Part shown: one piece after another, positions 42,111 through 48,764 of the stretch | How positions within the stretch are numbered: position 1 is the first letter of the stretch | Layout: the number at the start of each line of letters is the position of its first letter | NCBI RefSeq assembly: GCF_000426825.1 | Contig: NZ_AUGC01000005.1 | Location: 167,579-231,578, forward strand | Direction: 5' to 3' | DNA length: 64,000 nt | DNA from: Thermonema rossianum DSM 10300 | GTDB taxonomy: Bacteria > Bacteroidota > Bacteroidia > Cytophagales > Thermonemataceae | The notes under the pieces: model-generated | What the model saw: only the letters and a program-made list of their open reading frames with translations | The model's database searches: none | Told to the model about the DNA's origin: nothing | Translations under genes and position numbers: made by a program

Positions 42111-42496
42111 GCCTCTTCTTGGTCTATTTCCAATATTTCAATGGGGAGCTTTACAATTTGCTTTAAGTCTTCCCCCGTTTGCATCATATCTTCATCCTCT
42201 ACGTCATAATACCATTTCACCTGTACTGCATGCCCTTTTTCATGTAAAAATTCGAGCTTCTTTAAAATTCCGAGGATGTACATAGAAGAGCTGGTATTAA
42301 AATAGTCCAGCTTAAAAGTAAGTTCTGTTTTCTCGGCCGGCGAATCGATATATTCATCCAACCACTGAAGCACCGGCTCATAGAACTTATAAGAGTTTTC
42401 CGGGATAGAACGCCCTATAATTTCAAGCTTTCCGTCGGCAGCGCGGAAACTCACTTTAGGAGTCTTATTTGTAGCTTCAAAGTATAAGTCTTCCAT
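42107..42496 (-). CDS. siaC: SiaC-like regulatory phosphoprotein (DUF1987)
   Basis: The 129-residue protein matches SiaC of Pseudomonas, which is phosphorylated on Thr68 by the kinase SiaB and, when unphosphorylated, activates the diguanylate cyclase SiaD. Here Thr68 is present at exactly that position in [15 protein letters not shown]. Other family features are [29 protein letters not shown]. The siaB-like kinase gene lies 14 nt upstream. Neither a SiaD cyclase nor a SiaA phosphatase is next to it, so its output here is unknown. Confidence 0.9.
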   Translation of the reverse strand: MEDLYFEATNKTPKVSFRAADGKLEIIGRSIPENSYKFYEPVLQWLDEYIDSPAEKTELTFKLDYFNTSSSMYILGILKKLEFLHEKGHAVQVKWYYDVEDEDMMQTGEDLKQIVKLPIEILEIDQEEA

Positions 42497-42510
42497 AAAA
42501 CTATTGTTTT

Positions 42511-43095
42511 TTATACCTGTCCGTTAAATACAAATTGTATGGTAAAATACTTAAAATTATCGTTAAAATCATAAAAGTTATAATCAAAATTTCCATAACA
42601 TCTTCGGGCCATATCTATCAAACCGATGCCTGCCCCATGGTGCTGGTTTTCATCTGCCTTTACACTTTTGTGCTCAAGTATTTTTAATTGTTCCTCATGC
42701 AACCTGTCCACCGCTTGCTTTTTAATGGTTTCCAATCGTGCTTTAAGGTTTTGTATGTGTGCTTCTTTTACCGGATTGGATACCAACAACCGGTAAACCG
42801 GCGCTTCTTGGCCCGTACTACTATGGTAAAATATGAAATAAGTATGTTGCTCCACTTCGTTTGCTTCCTCTTGAAGCCGTGCATTATAGTGAATTACATT
42901 TTGCAGACTTTCAATCATGACCGATATGATGCGCCTTCTTTGGACTTTACGCACCTCACACTGTATCAAGTTCAAATCCATGATTTTAATGAAATATTGA
43001 ATCATTTCATTATTCAACTTGCCATGAAAACAGAGAATGATTTGCTCCATTTTCATGTCTGCCAAAAAAGGAAGTGTGGGTGTCTTAGGCATCAT
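42511..43095 (-). CDS. siaB: SiaB-family protein kinase
   Basis: A 194-residue GHKL-type kinase of the SiaB family, expected to phosphorylate the SiaC-like protein encoded 14 nt downstream. The N-box Asn lies in ESLQNVIHYNARL and the G-box in HGAGIGLIDMARRCYGNF. It lacks sensory or transmembrane domains and is cytoplasmic. It sits 76 nt after the CCG-domain gene and may belong to the same transcript. Confidence 0.88.
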   Translation of the reverse strand: MMPKTPTLPFLADMKMEQIILCFHGKLNNEMIQYFIKIMDLNLIQCEVRKVQRRRIISVMIESLQNVIHYNARLQEEANEVEQHTYFIFYHSSTGQEAPVYRLLVSNPVKEAHIQNLKARLETIKKQAVDRLHEEQLKILEHKSVKADENQHHGAGIGLIDMARRCYGNFDYNFYDFNDNFKYFTIQFVFNGQV

Positions 43096-43171
43096 ATACG
43101 AGTATTAAAGTCACGGACTGTCTTTGTCTTCTTTGAAGATACATAATTTTATCCTTATTACACAAGCTTTT

Positions 43172-43915
43172 CTACCATCCTGATGCCAAAATATCGGCAA
43201 TGTGAGCCGTATCCACTGCTTTTTGATGCTTTTTGATGTAACCATCCAAGTGAAGCAAGCAAGAGAAGTCAGAAGAAATGATCAGTTCAGCCCCTTGCGC
43301 AAGGGCATCTTCTACCTTTTGCATAGCCATGCCGGCTGCGATGGCAGGAAACTTCGCAGAAAAAGTACCGCCAAATCCGCAACATTCATTCGGATGTGCC
43401 GGCTCATGCAACTCCAAGCCCTCTACGCCTGCAAGCAACTTACGGGGTGCATCGTAAATCATACACTCCCGCAAGGCGCTGCAGCTATCATGATAAACCG
43501 CCTTTGCTTTATAATAGGCGCCGGGAATCTTATCTACTTCCAAAACATCTACGATAAACTCACACAACTCAAATACTTTGTGCTCAATTGCAAACAAATG
43601 CTCTTTACTTAATGCATTACCTAACAAGCGCTCATATTGATTGCGTACCATTCCCACACAAGAAGCAGATGGTGCTACAATATAATGCTGCTCACTTTCC
43701 AGAGCCTGCCGGAAGTCGCTTACGAACTTTTCAGCTACCTTGCAGGCCTCATCAAAAAAGCCGGCATTAAAAGCCGGTTGCCCGCAGCAAGTCTGATTGG
43801 GATTATAAGAGACGGAACACCCCAGCTTTTCCAGTATCTTAATCATACTGAAACCAATTTCCGGGGCTATCTGATCCACAAAACAAGGAATAAATAAGTC
43901 TACACTTACCCGCAT
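43172..43915 (-). CDS. CCG-domain Fe-S oxidoreductase subunit (LutA/LldE type)
   Basis: A 247-residue protein with two cysteine-rich CCG domains: NQTCCGQPAFNAGF (about 40-53) and NECCGFGGTFSAKF (about 178-191). This is the organisation of LutA/LldE/YkgE, the subunit of lactate utilisation complexes that binds unusual 4Fe-4S clusters or heterodisulfides. The usual partners LutB and LutC are not adjacent; instead HMG-CoA lyase lies 37 nt upstream. Whether it serves lactate oxidation or an acyl-CoA/amino-acid catabolic enzyme is open. Confidence 0.9.
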   Translation of the reverse strand: MRVSVDLFIPCFVDQIAPEIGFSMIKILEKLGCSVSYNPNQTCCGQPAFNAGFFDEACKVAEKFVSDFRQALESEQHYIVAPSASCVGMVRNQYERLLGNALSKEHLFAIEHKVFELCEFIVDVLEVDKIPGAYYKAKAVYHDSCSALRECMIYDAPRKLLAGVEGLELHEPAHPNECCGFGGTFSAKFPAIAAGMAMQKVEDALAQGAELIISSDFSCLLHLDGYIKKHQKAVDTAHIADILASGW

Positions 43916-43952
43916 AATATTTAATGTTCAAAAGATATTAGAATAAAAAGAG

Positions 43953-44798
43953 TTAAAAAATTTCTAATGAATAACGTTTGGCTTCTTCCAAAGCTTCCTC
44001 ATTTAAAGGGGGAACGGGCGCTTTTATCTCGCGCAACGCAGCCAGCAATAACTCTGTATCCAAGTTACCTACCAGTTCATCTTTTGCCATAGGGCAACCT
44101 CCGAAGCCGCGAAGCGCACCATCAAAACGGCGGCAGCCCGCTGCATAAGCAGCTTGTACTTTTTCTTTCACCTCCTCCCGCCGGGCATGCAAATGAACTC
44201 CCAAGGTCATACCGGGAAATAAGCGCGAAGCCAATGAGTAAAGCGCTTCTATATCGTGTACAGAAGCACTCCCTATCGTATCTGCCAGCGACACGATACC
44301 TATCTGCATCCCTTGTAGCTTTTCAATCAGCCGGCATACAAGCTCAGGACTATAAGGATCGCTATAAGGGTTACCAAAGCCCATGGATATGTAAACGACC
44401 AGCTCCTTCCCTTTCTCTATGCATAGCTGCTGAATACGCTCTACAACCAACAAAGCATCTTCTATAGATTTGTTAGTATTGCGCTGTTGAAAGGTTTCAG
44501 ATACCGACAAAGGGAAGCCCAGGTACCGGATTTGCTTGTATTGACAAGCCTCGACCGCCCCCCTCTCATTTGCCACGATAGCCAGCAGCTTGGTTGCCGT
44601 ACTGCTGTGTAGCTGCTTGACAACCTCATGCGTATCCCGCATTTGGGGAATGGCTTTTGGCGACACAAAACTGCCAAAATCCAGCGTATGAAACCCCACT
44701 TTCAATAGCAGATTTAAATAGTGGACTTTTTTTTCTGTAGGGATAAAAGTTTGTATCCCCTGCATGGCATCGCGTGGGCATTCTACAATCTGCAGCAT
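43953..44798 (-). CDS. mvaB: Hydroxymethylglutaryl-CoA lyase
   Basis: Cleaves HMG-CoA to acetoacetate and acetyl-CoA, the last step of leucine breakdown. The 281-residue DRE-TIM metallolyase has ECPRDAMQG at the N-terminus with the catalytic Arg, SLADTIGSAS, GVHLHARRE with metal-binding His residues, and the signature GFGGCPMAKDELVGN with the catalytic Cys (about residue 232). It is preceded by a promoter that overlaps the thx promoter and followed by the CCG-domain gene. Confidence 0.94.
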   Translation of the reverse strand: MLQIVECPRDAMQGIQTFIPTEKKVHYLNLLLKVGFHTLDFGSFVSPKAIPQMRDTHEVVKQLHSSTATKLLAIVANERGAVEACQYKQIRYLGFPLSVSETFQQRNTNKSIEDALLVVERIQQLCIEKGKELVVYISMGFGNPYSDPYSPELVCRLIEKLQGMQIGIVSLADTIGSASVHDIEALYSLASRLFPGMTLGVHLHARREEVKEKVQAAYAAGCRRFDGALRGFGGCPMAKDELVGNLDTELLLAALREIKAPVPPLNEEALEEAKRYSLEIF

Positions 44799-44876
44799 AT
44801 GCTTTTGTTTTTATGCAATATTAAGAAATCTGTGTGGCTTGTTTGTTTGTTTTTGTTGTTTTTTGACATTGAAAGT

Positions 44877-44906
44877 CAAAGTTATTTAAAATAAAAAAAT
44901 TGACAA
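44877..44906 (-). promoter_or_regulatory. Promoter of HMG-CoA lyase, overlapping the thx promoter
   Basis: Minus-strand TTG (44906-44904), a 19-nt spacer and TAACTTTG (44884-44877) form a -33/-7 promoter 78 nt upstream of the lyase ATG. A dyad TTTGAC-N7-GTCAAA (44862-44880) overlaps the -7 box and could be an operator. Confidence 0.7.
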
Positions 44907-44930
44907 GACAACAAAAAAAGCGTATAATTG
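44900..44930 (+). promoter_or_regulatory. Promoter of thx, with exact E. coli-type boxes
   Basis: TTGACA (44900-44905), a 17-nt spacer and TATAAT (44923-44928) give a perfect sigma-70 consensus. The same bases also satisfy the Bacteroidota scheme (TTG, 20 nt, TATAATTG as -7). It lies 36 nt upstream of the thx ATG. Confidence 0.8.
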
Positions 44931-44966
44931 CACAAGCTTTCACTTCTAAAACCAAATTTCACAACT

Positions 44967-45083
44967 ATGGGAAAAGGCGATAGAAGAACCAAAAGAGGTA
45001 AACTCTGGCGTGGAACTTATGGCGTAAGCCGTCCCCGCAAAAACAAACAGAAGAAAAACGCCTCTGAAAAGAAAGCTGAATAA
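44967..45083 (+). CDS. 30S ribosomal protein Thx
   Basis: A 38-residue, very basic protein ([19 protein letters not shown], then VSRPRKN and a Lys-rich tail). Both size and sequence match Thx, the small peptide that sits in a cavity at the head of the 30S subunit and stabilises 16S rRNA, known from Thermus and general in Bacteroidota. It has a strong promoter, as expected for a ribosomal protein, and its stop codon is overlapped by a terminator. Confidence 0.93.
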   Translation: MGKGDRRTKRGKLWRGTYGVSRPRKNKQKKNASEKKAE

Positions 45084-45115
45084 GCCGGAAGTTTATTCTT
45101 CCGGCTTTGTTTTTT
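45082..45115 (+). terminator. Terminator of thx
   Basis: A perfect 10-bp stem AAGCCGGAAG / CTTCCGGCTT with a 6-nt loop, followed by TGTTTTTTC. It begins within the thx stop codon, and its loop contains the stop codon of the convergent zinc-ribbon gene. Confidence 0.9.
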
Positions 45116-45302
45116 CTTCTGCCTCCTCTTCGCTTGTCACCACCTTTACAGCCTCCTCCTGCTTGTTTTCTTGTTGCGCAAGACAGTTTTCACACAAACG
45201 CTCTTCATCAAAATAGGTATCTTCCCCTATTAAAAGCTTACCACAACGCTCACAGCGATTTTCAAAACGGTCAACTCTAAAGTGAATACCACACATAATC
45301 AA
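45093..45302 (-). CDS. Small zinc-ribbon protein
   Basis: A 69-residue protein (perhaps 67, if translation starts at the second Met, 45296). Residues about 15-45 hold two CxxC knuckles (CERCGKLL and LCENC), typical of a zinc ribbon, and the last 25 residues are strongly acidic (EEEAEEKTKPEE). No specific family or function is evident; nucleic-acid or protein binding is possible. It is convergent with thx and divergent from the helicase gene. Confidence 0.8.
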   Translation of the reverse strand: MIMCGIHFRVDRFENRCERCGKLLIGEDTYFDEERLCENCLAQQENKQEEAVKVVTSEEEAEEKTKPEE

Positions 45303-45358
45303 AGTTTTTTTATTTTATTTCCTTTGTTAAAAAACGCCATTCAAGCACAAATCATTCT

Positions 45359-48300
45359 ATGATTAGCCCTATAGACGCTCAATATTTTTACAACAGCTGC
45401 CACGAAGGCATACAGAGCACCCATTCTGCTTTGCAAAAACTATGGCATTGCAAAACCATCAATGAAGAGCTGGCAGTAACCATTTGCCGGAACATCGAGA
45501 AACAACGCTTCTTTTATCACTTCTACGACCGCCTCAATTTTATTCTCGAAGCCTGTCAATTGCCTGCCCACTGGCATGAGTACTTCAATCGCCTGAAATA
45601 TCTTTTTCTTAAAGCCGAAAGCGGACAAAACATCCACGAAAACGACTGGAAGGATGCACTGCTTATCGTCACGCAACTCATAGAGCATTGTTCCAACACG
45701 CCCCCGCCTCCTGTGCTTCAAGACCTACTGGCGGGACATACACTTTCTGCCCGCCTTCCCGGTGCACAAGTCCAGCGTTTAAACAAACTACGTTTGTTGC
45801 TTAACAAGCGCCCCGAAATTCACAACAACACCTTTTGTAAGCTGGAAGGTCTTAGCCCTGAAGCCGGCGAAATCAGCATTTTGGTAAAAGATATCCCCTA
45901 CTCTTCGCCCGACGGAAGCCGGCACTATACATTCAAGCTCACCGAAACGGTCAAGTACCTGCAAGCCAACCAAGTGGTACACTTAACGAACCTCATACAC
46001 ACACCCACGGGCTGGCAAACCACCGACGAAACTTTATTGATAGTAGATCCCGACTACCTCATCGATGTTTCTTCCATTGTGCAGTGCTACTACCGCCATC
46101 GCCCGCTGCCATTACTTGCGCTTATAAGCCGTTTTCTCACACAAGAAGCTTCTTTTCCCGCATTCTTGGGCAACCTGACCAACGAGCTCTTCGACCTGAT
46201 GATAAGCAAACCGGAAATCGACGAAAAAACCGCCATACGTCAGGTCGTTGACAGCAAGCAAACCGAACGTATCCTTTTGCAAATGCAAACAGAGGAAACA
46301 ATAACGGAAGAAAGGATAAGCTTTGAACTTCAAAGATATTTTAAAAATATAAAATCAATATTACCCCACTACACCTCCGGGCAGTGGCACACGCTCACGG
46401 AACCGCACTTTTATGCCCCTTTCTATGGCCTGCAGGGACGCATAGACCTCCTGCTTATTGACCGGACGCACACACACCACCAAAACATCGTAGAGCTGAA
46501 AAGCGGCAAGCCCCCTGCCTATCATATCTGGGACAACCACCTGCTGCAGGTATCGGCCTATAATTTGTTGCTCGAAGATGCCACCCCCCAACGAAGAGGG
46601 AACAGCGCCGTCTTTTATGCACGAATGGCACAAGATGGCCTCCGCGACTGTGGCAACCTGCTTTACGAGAAGCAACTGTTGCTGCAAATACGCAATCACA
46701 TTGTTTTCTATGAGCGTCTTTTGTGCAGGATGACTGCCGCCACCATGACCCGCATCTTGAAACAGCTCAACGAAAACACTCTGCCGCCCTTCTTACAAAG
46801 CCCGGTGCGCGCCTTTGCGCATGCGTGGCAAGAAGCTTCCGAACTGGACCGGGCCTATGTGGCAGCTCATAGTGCTTTCCTCGGACGAGAACTGCGTACC
46901 GCAAAAATGGGCAGCTATGCGTCCAATCGCACACACAAAGGCTTTGCTGCTTTATGGCGCGAGCCTGCCGAATCCAAGGCAGAAGACTTTGGTCTTGCCA
47001 CGCACCTTACCGTAAGCCAATGGGATTTGGCCTCCTCACGTCTGTACCTGAAACGCCCTGCCGGCAACCATACCACCGTCGCTTTTCGTGAAGGCGATAT
47101 CGTTTTGCTTTACCCGGAACAATACAAAAACAACCCCACCGGACACCCTATTCTGCGGGGAATGCTCGACCAAGTCGACAGTGAGCGCTTTGTTGTCAAA
47201 TTGCGCAACCGCTTTGTTGACCCGGCTATTTTCAAACAACACCGCTCGTGGTGCATGGAAAACGACTGGATAGAAACCACTTTTACTCCTCTTTTTCAAT
47301 CTCTTGGCACTTTTTTAAAAGCCGATGCCCGCAAAAAAGCCCTGATTTATGGGCAGGAACGCCCCCGTTTTGGTCCCCTGCCGCATTTAAATGAGCGCTT
47401 CGACGGACTCACGCCCACACAGAAGAAAGAACTGCAACGGGCACTGTCTGCGCAAGACTATTACCTGTTACAAGGACCGCCGGGCACGGGAAAGACTTCG
47501 GCCCTGCTGCGCAAGATGGCCGAGTATCTCTATCATCATACACAAGAAAACATAGCCCTCATAGCCTTTACCAACCGGGCTACCGATGAAATCGCACTAA
47601 AACTACACCAAGCCCACATTCCTTTTGTGCGTTTGGGCATGGGCTCCGGCGAAGAAGAGCTGCTCCCCTACCGCTTGCAACAAAAAGAAGAAGACGCCCG
47701 GGCTTTGCAATCACGCCTGCGCCAATGCCGTGTATGGGTTTCTACTGTCAGCTCTTTTTCGCGCTACCTGCCCCTTTGCGGCAATATAGACACTTTAATT
47801 GTAGATGAAGCCTCTCAACTCTTGGAAACTCATTTATGTGGACTGCTGGCGCAATGCAAGCGATTCATTCTCATAGGTGATGAACGGCAATTGCCGGCTG
47901 TTGTTATGCAGGATGTAGAAGGCAATCAAAACTTTGAGAACCAAAGTAGTTTATATGAAGATGTAAATTTACTAAAAACGCACGGACTCTATCCTTTACA
48001 TTTGTCGCTTTTTGAACGCCTGCTTTATCATGCTCAAAATAAAGGCTGGACGGAAGCCTACGGCATGCTGAAAGAGCACTTTCGTTGTCATGAAGACATC
48101 ATGCAGGCATTCAATGCGTTGTTTTATAAAGAGCTGCGTGCAGCCACTGAGCACCAAAAAGCCCCTTTGCCTGCCACCGGACATCCTGTCTTCGATGGCG
48201 GGCGTCTCGTGTTTATTGCCACCCGCCCCGAAGAGCAGTTGAAAGTCCATGAGCAGGAAGCAGACTTGGTCGTCCGGCTTATTGAAGACTACCTGCGCCT

Positions 48301-48688
48301 TCATCCGGATTGTCCGGCAGAAGCGATTGGTGTCATTGCACCCTTCCGTGCACAAATAGCGCATATCAAGAGCAAGCTGCCCCGGGAACTGGCTGCCCGC
48401 ATAACCATTGACACCGTAGAGCGCTTCCAAGGAAGCGAGCGACGTTTAATTATCATGAGTGCAGCCGTAAACCACCCGCGCCATCTACAGGCCATCGAAG
48501 CCCCGGATATTCACGGCACCGTGGACAGGAAACTCAACGTGGCTATCAGCAGGGCACAAGAGCAGTTTGTTTTGCTGGGCGTGGCAGAAGTCCTTGGTCA
48601 ATCCGTCTTTTACAAACAACTTATTGAAAACTTTTGTCAACGCATTCCTGCTGAAACACTGTCGCTGTCAAATACAAAAAAGGCGTAA
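45359..48688 (+). CDS. Dna2-like nuclease-helicase (Cas4-type nuclease plus SF1 helicase)
   Basis: A 1109-residue protein with the domain order of eukaryotic Dna2. Residues about 1-300 are of unknown fold. A PD-(D/E)XK nuclease of the Cas4/RecB kind follows, with GRIDLLL (Asp about 362), VELKSGK (about 378-384) and QVSAYNLLL (about 396). A beta-barrel-like linker leads to an SF1 (UPF1/Dna2) helicase: Walker A GPPGTGKT (about 705), VSTVSSFSRY, Walker B VDEAS (about 816), GDERQLPAVV, LKEHFRCHEDIM, and VERFQGSERRLIIMSAA with AISRAQEQFVLLG at the end. The Fe-S cysteines of Dna2/Cas4 are not obvious. It is not next to cas genes. A role in end processing or repair is likely; defence is possible but not indicated by neighbours. 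Confidence 0.9.
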   Translation: MISPIDAQYFYNSCHEGIQSTHSALQKLWHCKTINEELAVTICRNIEKQRFFYHFYDRLNFILEACQLPAHWHEYFNRLKYLFLKAESGQNIHENDWKDALLIVTQLIEHCSNTPPPPVLQDLLAGHTLSARLPGAQVQRLNKLRLLLNKRPEIHNNTFCKLEGLSPEAGEISILVKDIPYSSPDGSRHYTFKLTETVKYLQANQVVHLTNLIHTPTGWQTTDETLLIVDPDYLIDVSSIVQCYYRHRPLPLLALISRFLTQEASFPAFLGNLTNELFDLMISKPEIDEKTAIRQVVDSKQTERILLQMQTEETITEERISFELQRYFKNIKSILPHYTSGQWHTLTEPHFYAPFYGLQGRIDLLLIDRTHTHHQNIVELKSGKPPAYHIWDNHLLQVSAYNLLLEDATPQRRGNSAVFYARMAQDGLRDCGNLLYEKQLLLQIRNHIVFYERLLCRMTAATMTRILKQLNENTLPPFLQSPVRAFAHAWQEASELDRAYVAAHSAFLGRELRTAKMGSYASNRTHKGFAALWREPAESKAEDFGLATHLTVSQWDLASSRLYLKRPAGNHTTVAFREGDIVLLYPEQYKNNPTGHPILRGMLDQVDSERFVVKLRNRFVDPAIFKQHRSWCMENDWIETTFTPLFQSLGTFLKADARKKALIYGQERPRFGPLPHLNERFDGLTPTQKKELQRALSAQDYYLLQGPPGTGKTSALLRKMAEYLYHHTQENIALIAFTNRATDEIALKLHQAHIPFVRLGMGSGEEELLPYRLQQKEEDARALQSRLRQCRVWVSTVSSFSRYLPLCGNIDTLIVDEASQLLETHLCGLLAQCKRFILIGDERQLPAVVMQDVEGNQNFENQSSLYEDVNLLKTHGLYPLHLSLFERLLYHAQNKGWTEAYGMLKEHFRCHEDIMQAFNALFYKELRAATEHQKAPLPATGHPVFDGGRLVFIATRPEEQLKVHEQEADLVVRLIEDYLRLHPDCPAEAIGVIAPFRAQIAHIKSKLPRELAARITIDTVERFQGSERRLIIMSAAVNHPRHLQAIEAPDIHGTVDRKLNVAISRAQEQFVLLGVAEVLGQSVFYKQLIENFCQRIPAETLSLSNTKKA

Positions 48689-48710
48689 CCGCCCTCCTTC
48701 CATTCATACA

Positions 48711-48741
48711 AAAAAGACGGGCACCGGGCACCCGTCTTTTT
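48711..48741. terminator. Bidirectional terminator between the helicase and M43 protease genes
   Basis: AAAAAGACGGG pairs exactly with CCCGTCTTTTT (11 bp, 9-nt loop). The A5/T5 ends provide a U-run in both directions, which suits the two convergent genes. Confidence 0.88.
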
Positions 48742-48764
48742 CACTTCGATTTCACAATGCAAGG

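Noticed and set aside
45359..48688. Dna2-like gene as evidence for a CRISPR or anti-phage island
   Set aside because: No cas genes, repeats, integrase, restriction genes or other defence genes lie around it.
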